The notes: generated from the letters alone by a model not told the origin. A stretch of 64,000 bases of DNA from Olivibacter sp036959255 (GCF_036959255.1 NZ_JAWMTI010000011.1:133974-197973), one strand, 5' to 3'. Positions 34,606 through 43,627 are shown, counted from the stretch's first letter. Program-made: numbers and translations.

Positions 34606-36078
34606 ATGCTAAAACAAAGTTTACAGCAAAAATTACTTCAAAAATTATCACCGCAGCAAATCCAATTCATTAAGTTGCTGCAGGTACCAACAGTATCATT
34701 GGATGCTCGTATTAAGGAAGAGCTGGAGGAAAATCCTGCCTTGGAAGACATGAGCTTAACGAATATGAACGAGCCTACAGAGGAATATCCTGATAAAGAC
34801 CCGGAAGACAACTATAATGATGAAGAACAAGGAAATGAGGGGGACGAGTTTAATGTGGATGATTATCTTCAGGAAGATGACGTGAATGATTACGGGAGCA
34901 ATCTTAACAATAGTAGCGACGATGAAGAGGATCGAAAAGAAATGCCAATTGCAATTCAAAATTCTTTTTTTGAGAACTTGCAACAACAACTCGATTTGTT
35001 AGCGTTGAATGACAAAGATTTTTTAATTGGACAACAAATCATCGGAAGCCTGGATGATGACGGATACCTTAGAAGACCTATTTTATCTTTGATCGATGAT
35101 CTGGCCTTTTCACAAAATGTGATGGCCACGGAAGAGGAGGTGGAGGAAATTTTAAAAATTATTCAAACATTTGATCCTGCGGGTGTGGGTGCACGTGACC
35201 TGCAGGAATGTTTACTCATACAACTTAGAAAGAAAGATCAGGATAACGCTGTTATTCGGGAAGCCATTTTAGTAGTGGAGAATTATCTAGATGAATTCAC
35301 AAGAAAACACTATGATAAGCTCGAGAAGGCCCTGAATATCAATTCCGATGAATTAAAAAAAATTGTAGATGAAATTCTAAAGTTGAACCCAAAACCGGGG
35401 GATGCAGGATCTGCCTCCGAAAAACAACTTCATATTATACCTGACTTTCATATCACCAATAATGACGGTGTACTTGTTCTTACGCTCAATGCTCAAAATG
35501 CACCTGAATTACGGGTTAGCCGATCGTATCAAGAGATGTTCGATCATTATGACAAGGCTGCCCAAAAAGATAAAAAAATGAAGGAAGCTGTTCAGTTTGT
35601 AAAACAAAAGTTAGATTCCGCCAAGTGGTTTATTGACGCCATCAAACAACGCCAGCAAACTTTACTGAAGACCATGAATGCCATCATGAATTACCAATAC
35701 AGCTATTTTTTGACCGGAGACGAGCGCAATCTCAAGCCAATGATCTTAAAAGATATCGCCGATAAAATCGATATGGACATTTCAACCGTTTCAAGGGTAG
35801 CTAATTCAAAATATGTTCAAACTGAGTTTGGCACCTTCTTGTTAAAATCATTTTTTTCGGAAGCTATTCAAACCGATAGTGGTGAAGAAGTCTCGAATAA
35901 AGAGGTGAAGAAAATTCTGGAAGAGTGCATTGCAAATGAGGATAAACGAAAACCCTTAGCTGATGAAAAACTTACGGAAATTTTGAAAGAAAAAGGTTAT
36001 ACAATCGCACGCCGTACCGTAGCCAAATATCGGGAAGCTATGAATATTCCAGTGGCAAGATTACGCAAAAAGCTGTAA
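34606..36078 (+). CDS. rpoN: RNA polymerase sigma-54 factor RpoN
   Basis: 490 residues. Region I KQSLQQKLLQKLSPQQIQFIKLLQVPT (Gln-rich activator contact), acidic region II (about 55-110, very rich in Asp/Glu), core-binding domain VGARDLQECLLIQLR, then the helix-turn-helix KDIADKIDMDISTVSRVANSKYVQTEFG and the RpoN box ARRTVAKYREAMNIP near the C-terminus. It directs transcription from -24/-12 promoters with AAA+ activators. The long acidic region II is usual for Bacteroidetes. The 5' end has no Shine-Dalgarno. aguB follows after 40 bp. Confidence 0.97.
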   Translation: MLKQSLQQKLLQKLSPQQIQFIKLLQVPTVSLDARIKEELEENPALEDMSLTNMNEPTEEYPDKDPEDNYNDEEQGNEGDEFNVDDYLQEDDVNDYGSNLNNSSDDEEDRKEMPIAIQNSFFENLQQQLDLLALNDKDFLIGQQIIGSLDDDGYLRRPILSLIDDLAFSQNVMATEEEVEEILKIIQTFDPAGVGARDLQECLLIQLRKKDQDNAVIREAILVVENYLDEFTRKHYDKLEKALNINSDELKKIVDEILKLNPKPGDAGSASEKQLHIIPDFHITNNDGVLVLTLNAQNAPELRVSRSYQEMFDHYDKAAQKDKKMKEAVQFVKQKLDSAKWFIDAIKQRQQTLLKTMNAIMNYQYSYFLTGDERNLKPMILKDIADKIDMDISTVSRVANSKYVQTEFGTFLLKSFFSEAIQTDSGEEVSNKEVKKILEECIANEDKRKPLADEKLTEILKEKGYTIARRTVAKYREAMNIPVARLRKKL

Positions 36079-36118
36079 AAAGATGATCGTTTTAAAAGAA
36101 TGCTAAAAATATTAATAC

Positions 36119-36988
36119 ATGTCTAAGGTTAAAATAGGTACTGTTCAAATGAGCTGTGTGGCCGACAAAGCCAGTAATTTAGCAAAAGCCATCGAACAAA
36201 TAAAAGTGGCAGCAGAAAAAGGGGCACAAATTGTATGTTTACAGGAGTTGTTTACCTCTCTTTACTTTTGTGATGAGGAAAACTATGATAACTTTGCATT
36301 GGCCGAGGCAATCCCGGGGCCTTCAACAGATGCGTTAAGCACTGTGGCGGCTGAACATGGAATCGTTATTATTGCCTCCCTCTTCGAAAAAAGGGCACAA
36401 GGTCTTTACCATAATACAACGGCGGTAATTGATGCAGATGGAACTTACTTAGGAAAATACCGTAAAATGCATATTCCTGACGATCCGGGTTTCTATGAGA
36501 AATTCTATTTTACACCCGGAGATCTTGGCTATAAAGTTTTCAAAACAAAATTTGCGACAATTGGCGTTCTAATCTGCTGGGATCAATGGTATCCGGAGGC
36601 GGCCAGACTTACCGCACTAATGGGTGCCGAATTACTTTTTTATCCAACAGCTATCGGCTGGGCACTTACCCAAGATGCAGGAACAAATGAAGAACAATAT
36701 AATGCATGGCAAACGATACAACGCGCACATGCAGTCGCAAATGGCATCCCGGTTGTTTCTGTTAATCGTGTGGGAATAGAAGCGGGTGTTCGTTTTTGGG
36801 GAGGATCATTTATTGCCAATCCTTTCGGTGCATTGATTTACAAAGCTTCTCATGAAGAGGAAGAAACTGTTGTAACGGAAGTTGACCTCGACCTATCCGA
36901 CTATTATCGATCGCATTGGCCTTTTTTACGCGATAGAAGGATTGATAGTTACGGATCGATCACCAAAAGATTTATTGACGCAGAGTAA
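36119..36988 (+). CDS. aguB: N-carbamoylputrescine amidase (carbon-nitrogen hydrolase)
   Basis: 289 residues. Nitrilase superfamily with the Glu-Lys-Cys triad: Glu in IVCLQELFTSLYFCDEE, Lys in GKYRKMHIPDDPGFYEKFYFTPGD and Cys in IGVLICWDQWYPEAARL. The CDEENYDNF and TAIGWALTQD blocks are typical of AguB. It converts N-carbamoylputrescine to putrescine, CO2 and ammonia. The stop codon is 1 bp before the aguA ATG, so the two are one unit. Confidence 0.95.
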   Translation: MSKVKIGTVQMSCVADKASNLAKAIEQIKVAAEKGAQIVCLQELFTSLYFCDEENYDNFALAEAIPGPSTDALSTVAAEHGIVIIASLFEKRAQGLYHNTTAVIDADGTYLGKYRKMHIPDDPGFYEKFYFTPGDLGYKVFKTKFATIGVLICWDQWYPEAARLTALMGAELLFYPTAIGWALTQDAGTNEEQYNAWQTIQRAHAVANGIPVVSVNRVGIEAGVRFWGGSFIANPFGALIYKASHEEEETVVTEVDLDLSDYYRSHWPFLRDRRIDSYGSITKRFIDAE

Positions 36989-36989
36989 C

Positions 36990-38030
36990 ATGAATTACCC
37001 CAAAGATAAAGGTTATTTTTTTCCTGCCGAGTGGCATAAACATCGCGCTACATGGTTAAGCTGGCCACATAAGGAAGCGAGCTGGCCCGGAAAAATAGAG
37101 CATATATATAAGCCCTACTGCCAGTTTATTAAAGCGATATCTGCAGGTGAATTGGTATGCATCAATGTTGGGAGTGAAAAGCTAAAACAGGATGCTCGTG
37201 AACACCTTTTAAAAGAAGGTGCAGATCTCAACAAAATTTTATTTTTTGATCACGCTACGAACGACGCTTGGTGCAGGGATCATGGACCGGCATTTTTGAT
37301 TAATCCACATGCAAATGTACCCAAGGTCATTGTCGACTGGGGATATAATGCTTGGGGTGGAAAATATCCCCCCTTTGATTTAGATGATGTTATCCCCACT
37401 CGTATCGGCGCAGCACTCAATCTACCCGTCTTTCATCCAACTATTGTAATGGAAGGAGGATCCGTAGATTTTAACGGCACAGGAACATTGTTAACTACGA
37501 CATCCTGCTTATTGAACCCCAATCGGAACCCCGATTTAAACCAGTACGAAATAGAGGAATACCTGTATCGATATTATGGCGTGGAACAAGTGCTTTGGTT
37601 AGGTGATGGTATTGTTGGCGACGATACCGATGGCCATATTGATGATATTACCCGTTTTGTAAATGATAGTACAGTAGTAACTGTAGTAGAGGAGAATAAA
37701 AACGACGAAAATTATGCGCTCTTGCAAGATAACCTGAATCTTCTGAAGGAAATGCGCTTATTAAATGGAAAGCAGTTGGACATTGTTGAGCTACCAATGC
37801 CTGCTCCTGTTATTTATGAAGATCAGCGACTACCCGCCTCTTATGCTAATTTTTATATCAGCAACGCGGCCGTCGTAGTTCCTACCTATCGAGATAGAAA
37901 TGACCAAAGGGCACTCGATATTTTAACGGATTGTTTTCCAAATCATAAAGTAATCGGAATTGACAGCACCGATATTATATGGGGACTTGGCAGTTGGCAT
38001 TGTCTCAGTCAGCAAGAACCTGAGGTATAA
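36990..38030 (+). CDS. aguA: Agmatine deiminase
   Basis: 346 residues from the ATG at 36990; the frame is open further upstream inside aguB, but MNYPKDKGYFFPAEWHKHRATWLSWPHKEASWPG (in pieces FPAEWHKHRATWLSWP) is the true family start. Signatures: WCRDHGPAFLI, VMEGGSVDFNGTGTLLTT, DGIVGDDTDGHIDDITRF and GLGSWHCLSQQ with catalytic Cys at about 338. It turns agmatine into N-carbamoylputrescine plus ammonia. Together with aguB it makes putrescine from arginine-derived agmatine. Confidence 0.95.
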   Translation: MNYPKDKGYFFPAEWHKHRATWLSWPHKEASWPGKIEHIYKPYCQFIKAISAGELVCINVGSEKLKQDAREHLLKEGADLNKILFFDHATNDAWCRDHGPAFLINPHANVPKVIVDWGYNAWGGKYPPFDLDDVIPTRIGAALNLPVFHPTIVMEGGSVDFNGTGTLLTTTSCLLNPNRNPDLNQYEIEEYLYRYYGVEQVLWLGDGIVGDDTDGHIDDITRFVNDSTVVTVVEENKNDENYALLQDNLNLLKEMRLLNGKQLDIVELPMPAPVIYEDQRLPASYANFYISNAAVVVPTYRDRNDQRALDILTDCFPNHKVIGIDSTDIIWGLGSWHCLSQQEPEV

Positions 38031-38112
38031 GGTAAAATAGGTTTGGGCAATAATCGGAGTTAATAGCTTTTTTTGTGAAAATTTACTAATTTGTCCGGCT
38101 AAAATAAAGCAG

Positions 38113-38544
38113 ATGAAAAGACGTCGTTTTATCGAAAAATCATCGGGTTTGTTAGCGGCTATAGCTGCTGCCCCCATTTTAACACAAGCCAACATGAATA
38201 ACCATAGCAGTAAAAATATGAGTACAGGCAAACAGGAAACCATTACACATTACGTTCTATTCTGGCTAAAAAAGGGATTGTCCGAGAAAGAAGTAAGCGA
38301 CTTCACCGGTTTCTTTGAAGAGCTGAGAAAAGTGCCAAATATCAAATCCCTGCATTACGGCAGGGCGGCAAACAGCACGCCGCGCGATGTAGTGGACAAT
38401 AGTTTCACCTATAATTTATTGGTCTATTTTGATACCCTCGAAGATCTCGAAGTGTATGGCACGCATCCGATCCATCTGAAGGCCATTGAACAATACAGTC
38501 AATTTTGGGAGAAGGTTGTAGTTCATGACTCGGTCTTGAAATAG
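38113..38544 (+). CDS. Dabb (stress-responsive alpha/beta-barrel) family protein with signal
   Basis: 143 residues. The start KRRRFIEKSSGLLAAIAAAPILTQA resembles a twin-arginine signal, so export is likely. The remaining ~100 residues are a Dabb domain: ITHYVLFWLKKGLSEKEVSDFTGFFEEL, the Tyr/His-rich core HYGRAANSTP and DTLEDLEVYGTHPIHLKAIEQYSQFW. Dabb dimers form ferredoxin-like barrels; function unknown. The gene stands between aguA and carA. Confidence 0.85.
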   Translation: MKRRRFIEKSSGLLAAIAAAPILTQANMNNHSSKNMSTGKQETITHYVLFWLKKGLSEKEVSDFTGFFEELRKVPNIKSLHYGRAANSTPRDVVDNSFTYNLLVYFDTLEDLEVYGTHPIHLKAIEQYSQFWEKVVVHDSVLK

Positions 38545-38579
38545 CTTTTATTTTTTTAGCGGATATGATAAATTTTGCA

Positions 38580-38587
38580 TACCTTTG
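38580..38587 (+). promoter_or_regulatory. -7 element of carA
   Basis: TACCTTTG, 172 nt before the carA ATG, with a long structured leader between them. A weak TTTTTTAG stretch about 20 nt upstream may serve as -33. Confidence 0.45.
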
Positions 38588-38593
38588 TCCCTC

Positions 38594-38725
38594 GTGAAAA
38601 TTGAAGTAAGCGACTTCATATCCCCATCGACTTTCACCGGATTTATTTCGGCACACACATTATTTTTTATTCATATTAAAAAATTATCGGCCTTAAAAGG
38701 CCGTTCTTTTTATATGGGAGAACGG
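38594..38725 (+). promoter_or_regulatory. Structured leader of carA with overlapping hairpins
   Basis: From 5' to 3': GTGAAA (38594-38599) pairs with TTTCAC (38632-38637), enclosing TGAAGT/ACTTCA (38602-38607, 38613-38618). Then CGGCCTT-AA-AAGGCCG (38688-38703) followed by TTCTTTTTA, which looks like an intrinsic terminator. Its 3' arm overlaps CCGTTCT (38701-38707), which pairs perfectly with AGAACGG (38719-38725). The two stems share bases 38701-38703, so they exclude each other. No known riboswitch class was recognised. Confidence 0.45.
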
Positions 38726-38759
38726 ACGGAAACAAAAAACATAAATCAGTATATAAAAA

Positions 38760-39860
38760 ATGAGTAATTACACTAAACTGCCTGCAATTTTACTTTTAGA
38801 AGATGGCACAGTTTACCATGGTAAAGCTGCCGGGAAGATTGGCACCACTACCGGAGAAATCTGTTTCAACACAGGTATGACAGGTTACCAGGAAATCTTT
38901 ACAGACCCATCTTATTTTGGCCAAATCATGGTTACCACCAATGCGCATATTGGTAATTATGGAACTTCTGAGGAAGAGATCGAGTCAAATCAAATACAGA
39001 TTGCCGGACTTGTTTGTAAAAATTACAGCGTGCCCTTCAGCCGTAAATTAGCGAAGGAATCCATACAAGGCTATTTTCAAGATGGAAATTTGGTTGGAAT
39101 TTCAGATGTTGATACCCGTGCGTTGGTCAGACACATCAGAAATAAAGGCGCCATGAATGCTATTATTTCCTCCGAAATAGTAGACATTGATATATTAAAA
39201 GCAAAACTAAAAGAAGTTCCTTCCATGGAAGGTTTGGAACTATCTACGCAAGTATCAACAAAACAAGCTTATTACTTTGGTGATGAAAATGCACGTTACC
39301 GAGTTGCCGTTCTCGACTTGGGAGTAAAGAAAAACATATTGCGAAATTTTTATGATCGGGATGTGTATGTAAAAGTATTCCCGGCGAAGACCTCTTTTAG
39401 CGAAATGGAAAGCTGGGCACCTGATGGTTATTTCATCTCCAACGGCCCAGGTGATCCGGCAGCGATGCCTTATGCCCTGGAAACCGTTAAGGAAATTTTA
39501 AAGGCCGACAAGCCCATGTTTGGTATCTGTCTGGGGCACCAACTTTTAGCCTTGGCCAATGATATTAGGACAGAGAAAATGTTCAATGGCCATCGAGGCA
39601 TCAATCATCCCGTAAAAAATATCATCGCTGATCGATGTGAGATTACCAGTCAAAATCATGGTTTTGGTGTTGTAGCGGATGATGTGAGAAGCTCTGACAC
39701 CGTCGAAATCACACATATTAACTTGAATGATAAGTCAATTGAAGGTATTCGGGTAAAAGGGAAAAAAGCATTTTCAGTACAGTATCATCCCGAATCCTCT
39801 CCCGGACCACACGATTCGCGGTATCTTTTTGACGATTTCGCAGCTATGCTAACCGCATAA
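38760..39860 (+). CDS. carA: Carbamoyl-phosphate synthase small subunit
   Basis: 366 residues. N-terminal CPSase small-chain domain (YHGKAAGKIGTTTGEICFNTGMTGYQEIFTDPSYFGQI) and a class I glutamine amidotransferase with the nucleophile in KPMFGICLGHQLLALAND and His/Glu in FSVQYHPESSPGPHDSRYLFDDF. It supplies ammonia from glutamine for carbamoyl phosphate, needed for pyrimidines and arginine. The large subunit CarB is not in the window; carA and carB are often apart in this phylum. Leader regulation is proposed in the preceding entry. Confidence 0.97.
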   Translation: MSNYTKLPAILLLEDGTVYHGKAAGKIGTTTGEICFNTGMTGYQEIFTDPSYFGQIMVTTNAHIGNYGTSEEEIESNQIQIAGLVCKNYSVPFSRKLAKESIQGYFQDGNLVGISDVDTRALVRHIRNKGAMNAIISSEIVDIDILKAKLKEVPSMEGLELSTQVSTKQAYYFGDENARYRVAVLDLGVKKNILRNFYDRDVYVKVFPAKTSFSEMESWAPDGYFISNGPGDPAAMPYALETVKEILKADKPMFGICLGHQLLALANDIRTEKMFNGHRGINHPVKNIIADRCEITSQNHGFGVVADDVRSSDTVEITHINLNDKSIEGIRVKGKKAFSVQYHPESSPGPHDSRYLFDDFAAMLTA

Positions 39861-39876
39861 AATAACAGCGTTTAAT

Positions 39877-39907
39877 TTTGTTATTATGCTGTAAAAGAAT
39901 ATATTTG
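39877..39907 (+). promoter_or_regulatory. Promoter of eno
   Basis: TTTG (39877-39880), a 19-nt spacer and TATATTTG (39900-39907). A close match to the Bacteroidetes consensus, 70 nt before the ATG. Confidence 0.7.
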
Positions 39908-39918
39908 AAGTAGAATAC

Positions 39919-39943
39919 GCTTCGTGTCTTTTTTACACGAAGC
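39919..39943 (+). promoter_or_regulatory. Perfect hairpin in the eno 5' leader
   Basis: GCTTCGTGT - CTTTTTT - ACACGAAGC, a 9-bp stem starting about 12 nt after the -7 box, so at or near the predicted 5' end of the message. No U-run follows, which argues against a terminator. A 5'-end stabilising hairpin is one explanation. Confidence 0.5.
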
Positions 39944-39976
39944 TAAATTCAAACCCATATTAAAAAACTATTCAAA

Positions 39977-41269
39977 ATGAGTTTAATTATTGATGTACAT
40001 GCGCGCCAAATTTTAGATTCGCGCGGAAACCCAACAGTAGAAGTAGATGTAACAACGGAGAACGGCTTCGTTGGACGTGCAGCGGTACCTTCAGGTGCCT
40101 CAACAGGAATGCACGAAGCGGTGGAATTGCGTGATGGCGATAAGTCAAGATACTTAGGAAAAGGGGTACTGAAAGCAGTCGAAAACGTAAATACCAAGAT
40201 AGCAGATGCGCTAAAGGGGGTTGACGTTTTTGAACAAAATGCGATAGATAAAATCATGATCGAGCTTGATGGCTCGGAAAATAAGGGAAATTTGGGTGCC
40301 AATGCTATTTTAGGCGTTTCTTTAGCCGTAGCAAAGGCAGCCGCTCAGGAAAGCCGCCAACCGCTATATAGATATATTGGAGGGGTAAATGCAAATACCC
40401 TGCCCATACCAATGATGAATATTATCAACGGAGGTTCACACTCGGATGCACCTATTGCTTTTCAAGAATTTATGATTATGCCAGTTGGTGCCTCTTCTTT
40501 TTCGGAAGCACTTCGCTGGGGAGCAGAGGTGTTTCACCATTTAAAATCTATCTTACACGACAGAGGTTTATCAACAGCTGTAGGTGACGAAGGAGGTTTT
40601 GCACCCACATTTGACGGAACGGAAGATGCCATCGAAACGGTGTTAAAAGCTATCGATAAGGCAGGCTACAAACCCGGCGATCAAATCTGTTTGGCATTAG
40701 ACTGCGCTTCATCGGAATTCTATAAAGATGGTCAATATGACTATACGAAATTCGAAGGGGATAAAGGAGCGGTACGAAGCAGTGCAGAACAAGCAGACTA
40801 TTTGGCGCAGTTAACCGAAAAATACCCCATTATTTCAATTGAGGATGGCATGGCAGAAGACGACTGGAACGGGTGGAAGCTGCTTACAGAAAAAATCGGT
40901 TCCAAAGTGCAATTAGTAGGTGATGATTTATTCGTTACGAACGTAAAACGCCTTCAACAAGGTATTGATAACCACACGGCCAACTCCATCTTGGTAAAAG
41001 TAAACCAAATTGGTTCGTTAACTGAAACAATTGATGCCGTTAGCTTAGCACAAACAAATAGCTATACATCTGTAATGTCGCACCGCTCAGGCGAAACAGA
41101 AGATAACACTATTGCAGATTTAGCCGTAGCATTGAATTGCGGACAAATTAAAACCGGTTCTGCATCCCGTTCTGACCGGATGGCTAAATACAATCAATTG
41201 TTACGTATTGAAGAGGAGCTAGGCGAAAATGCTAAATTTTTGGGAAAGAGCTTTAAATTCGCTAAATAA
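39977..41269 (+). CDS. eno: Enolase (phosphopyruvate hydratase)
   Basis: 430 residues. Glycolytic enzyme that converts 2-phosphoglycerate to phosphoenolpyruvate. Signatures: ARQILDSRGNPTVEVDV, GANAILGVSLAVAKAAA, AVGDEGGFAPTF, ISIEDGMAEDDWNGWK, QLVGDDLFVTN (metal-binding Asp) and YTSVMSHRSGETEDNTIADLAV. A full-length octameric-type cytosolic enzyme. It is followed by a clear terminator and then ftsB. Confidence 0.98.
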   Translation: MSLIIDVHARQILDSRGNPTVEVDVTTENGFVGRAAVPSGASTGMHEAVELRDGDKSRYLGKGVLKAVENVNTKIADALKGVDVFEQNAIDKIMIELDGSENKGNLGANAILGVSLAVAKAAAQESRQPLYRYIGGVNANTLPIPMMNIINGGSHSDAPIAFQEFMIMPVGASSFSEALRWGAEVFHHLKSILHDRGLSTAVGDEGGFAPTFDGTEDAIETVLKAIDKAGYKPGDQICLALDCASSEFYKDGQYDYTKFEGDKGAVRSSAEQADYLAQLTEKYPIISIEDGMAEDDWNGWKLLTEKIGSKVQLVGDDLFVTNVKRLQQGIDNHTANSILVKVNQIGSLTETIDAVSLAQTNSYTSVMSHRSGETEDNTIADLAVALNCGQIKTGSASRSDRMAKYNQLLRIEEELGENAKFLGKSFKFAK

Positions 41270-41298
41270 CATCTTTAGCTATTGATAAAATTTGTAAG

Positions 41299-41333
41299 AA
41301 GACCTGCAATCAAATTGATTGTAGGTCTTTTTT
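41299..41333 (+). terminator. Intrinsic terminator of eno
   Basis: AAGACCTGCAATC (41299-41311) and GATTGTAGGTCTT (41317-41329) form a stem with one mismatch and a 5-nt loop, followed by TTTT (41330-41333). It lies 30 bp after the eno stop. Confidence 0.8.
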
Positions 41334-41379
41334 ATTGTAAAATTTTATGCTTAGGTTTGCAAAAGTAAGGAGAATGGAC

Positions 41380-41679
41380 ATGAAACAGCTCATTAATATC
41401 GCTAGAAACAAATATATAATTGCAACGATTGCGTTTGTAGTCTGGATGCTTTTCTTTGACCGAAATGACATCACCTCTCAATACAAATACCAATCACAGC
41501 TAAAAAATCTAAAAAATGAAAAAGAATTCTATATAAAAGAAACGGCTATCGTGAAAAAAGATCTGCAAGAATTGACCTCTAATCTCACAAGGCTTCAAAA
41601 ATTTGCAAGGGAAAAGTATCTAATGAAGAAAGATAACGAAGATATCTTTCTTATTGAAAACAGCAAGCCCACTGAATAG
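41380..41679 (+). CDS. ftsB: Septum formation initiator FtsB/DivIC family protein
   Basis: 99 residues from the ATG at 41380. Upstream in-frame ATGs exist at 41347 and 41374, but AAGGAG ends 7 nt before the 41380 ATG, the normal spacing. One transmembrane segment (YIIATIAFVVWMLFF) is followed by a coiled coil (YQSQLKNLKNEKEFYIKETAIVKKDLQELTSNLTRLQKFAREKYLM region) and the conserved end FAREKYLMKKDNEDIFLIE. It joins the FtsQ/FtsL complex at the division site. The eno-ftsB neighbourhood is conserved in many bacteria. Confidence 0.9.
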   Translation: MKQLINIARNKYIIATIAFVVWMLFFDRNDITSQYKYQSQLKNLKNEKEFYIKETAIVKKDLQELTSNLTRLQKFAREKYLMKKDNEDIFLIENSKPTE

Positions 41680-41756
41680 GCTTACCGTTTTCCATTTTTT
41701 AACAACCTGAGTTCGACTATTCTTTATAAGCTCAGATCACACAATAGCGCCAACTT

Positions 41757-42500
41757 TTATAACATTCCTCCACAAACGGAAAGTACCTGGCCATTTATAT
41801 AAGACGATAAATCAGAAGCTAAAAACAAACAGGCATTAGCTACATCCTCCGTTTCTCCCGCACGTTTTAATGGTATGTTTGCTTCCCAGCCTTCCACAAC
41901 TTTCGGATCCAAAACATCCGTCATTTCTGTACGGATAAATCCCGGAGCTATTACATTGGTTCTTATATTACGAGAGCCCAATTCTTTGGCTACTGACTTG
42001 GAGAAACCGATGATTCCGGCTTTGGATGCCGCGTAATTCGCTTGACCTGCATTTCCTTGCACTCCAACCACCGAGCTCATATTAATGATAGAGCCTTTTC
42101 GCGCCTTCATCATAACCTTTGAAGCGGCCTTTGTTACATTAAAAACAGATTTTAAATTAACATCAATGACTTCATCCCAGTTCTCCTCGGTCATACGCAT
42201 CAGCAAGCCATCTTTGGTTATCCCTGCATTATTCACCACAATATCTATCGTACCGAATTCTTTTACAATATTATTTATAAGCTCCTCGGCTTCCGTAAAT
42301 TTAGAAGCATCTGAACGATACCCTTTAATTTTCGTACCAAAGGATTGTAGCTCTTGCTCTAAAGCTTGTCCTTTTTCAACGGACGACAAATAGGTAAAAG
42401 CCACATTGGCTCCCTGTTCTGCAAATTTTTCAGCTATTTTCCTACCTATTCCTTTCGATGCACCGGTTACCAATGCTACTTTTCCTTCGAGTAATTTCAT
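41757..42500 (-). CDS. fabG: 3-oxoacyl-ACP reductase FabG
   Basis: 247 residues, SDR fold. Nucleotide motif VALVTGASKGIGRKIA (about 8-23), NNAGIT, and the catalytic set Ser143, Tyr156 and Lys160 in MSSVVGVQGNAGQANYAASK; the end ASDLSSYINGQVLSVCGGM is usual for FabG. It reduces 3-oxoacyl-ACP with NADPH in fatty-acid elongation. Stand-alone here, away from other fab genes; a role in another SDR pathway cannot be excluded but the length and motifs fit FabG well. Confidence 0.93.
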   Translation of the reverse strand: MKLLEGKVALVTGASKGIGRKIAEKFAEQGANVAFTYLSSVEKGQALEQELQSFGTKIKGYRSDASKFTEAEELINNIVKEFGTIDIVVNNAGITKDGLLMRMTEENWDEVIDVNLKSVFNVTKAASKVMMKARKGSIINMSSVVGVQGNAGQANYAASKAGIIGFSKSVAKELGSRNIRTNVIAPGFIRTEMTDVLDPKVVEGWEANIPLKRAGETEDVANACLFLASDLSSYINGQVLSVCGGML

Positions 42501-42624
42501 TCCTTGTATTTCTTAAAATTTTAGACGCTAAAAATAAGATATTCTTAAGAACTTTGAAACTGGCTATATTACTAAATTAAATCAGTTGGCTCACCCGCCT
42601 TTCAACGGCACTGTCTTTTGGACA

Positions 42625-43542
42625 TTAACTCATCATTTGATAAGCTCCCGGCGTAATGCCTTCATATTTCTTGAACACGCGGCAAAAATAATTCAAGCTA
42701 TTAAATCCAGTAGCAAAACAGGCTTCTTTAATAGAACTATTCGGACCGGTTAGGTATTTCTTCGCTAGCCGGATTCGCTCACGCAAAACGAATTCTACCG
42801 GACTTAAGCCCAATTCTCGCTTAAATGCACGGAAGAAAACTGATTTACTCATACCTACCTTCATACATAGATCCTCAATATGAAACTGTTCTCCGAGATG
42901 CGAACGTATATATTCAACAACGAAGCCAATACCGCTCCTGTTATTAGTTAACTGATGCTTGTTATCTAACACATTATTCAATTGCTGAGTTTGCATCACA
43001 CGGATCAATAGTTCCTTCAGCGTTAAATCAACTAATACGTCTTTGTGGACCTCATCGCTGGTTCCAATCGCGATGAGTCGATTAATGGAAGCCGAAAGCG
43101 CAACATTATTAATAAAGTGATAGTTATCGAAATCCAAGCTCCATTGTCGTTTTGCTTCTAAGGGATGATGTTCGTTCAAATAATCAATAGTTCGTATAAT
43201 TTGTTGCCTGTCAATAGCTAAAGCGGTACATTGGGTAGGTTCTTCCATACTCGCAACCGGAAAATCAATAAGCATTTGAACTTTTGGTGGTACGATCACC
43301 GTTTCTCCGGGTAAATAATCAAATCCGGGTTGATTAAAAAGGTGCATTACTTTTTTACCCCGAAGCATGTTCGTGATAACCAAATCATTAAACTGCAACG
43401 AAACACTTTGACTTATTTTATAGGTTTCAAATACATTGAGCTCACAGTTATTCATGGTATAGGCTCGCCTATTCTCAACACTCGTTTTCAGCTCTCTCTC
43501 GGAACTTAGGCGTATTGGATGTAATGCCTTCATAGTTTCCAT
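42625..43542 (-). CDS. AraC family transcriptional regulator, probably of the adjacent ALDH
   Basis: 305 residues. The N-terminal part (about 1-190) matches the AraC N-terminal sensor found in regulators of aldehyde dehydrogenases (HLFNQPGFDYLPGETVIVPP). The C-terminal part is a double helix-turn-helix: FHIEDLCMKVGMSKSVFFRAFKREL and SIKEACFATGFNSLNYFCRVFKKYEGITPGAYQ. Divergent from the ALDH gene across a 185-bp gap with two 10-bp direct repeats at 21-bp spacing, suggesting control of ALDH and DUF779. The inducer is unknown; an alcohol or aldehyde is likely. Confidence 0.9.
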   Translation of the reverse strand: METMKALHPIRLSSERELKTSVENRRAYTMNNCELNVFETYKISQSVSLQFNDLVITNMLRGKKVMHLFNQPGFDYLPGETVIVPPKVQMLIDFPVASMEEPTQCTALAIDRQQIIRTIDYLNEHHPLEAKRQWSLDFDNYHFINNVALSASINRLIAIGTSDEVHKDVLVDLTLKELLIRVMQTQQLNNVLDNKHQLTNNRSGIGFVVEYIRSHLGEQFHIEDLCMKVGMSKSVFFRAFKRELGLSPVEFVLRERIRLAKKYLTGPNSSIKEACFATGFNSLNYFCRVFKKYEGITPGAYQMMS

Positions 43543-43627
43543 AGCAATATAATTAGGTGCATATCAAACTTACGGATTTCCTATGACTTCGCAAATTGCA
43601 GGTAGGCATTCGCACTTGTGATGACAG

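Noticed and set aside
38594..38767. Possible leader peptide (about 58 codons from GTG 38594) running into carA
   Set aside because: No ribosome-binding site and no run of regulatory codons. The structured-leader reading is simpler.
39843..39900. AATAACA/TGTTATT inverted repeat after carA as a terminator
   Set aside because: AT-only stem and no U-run; the eno promoter lies in the same bases.
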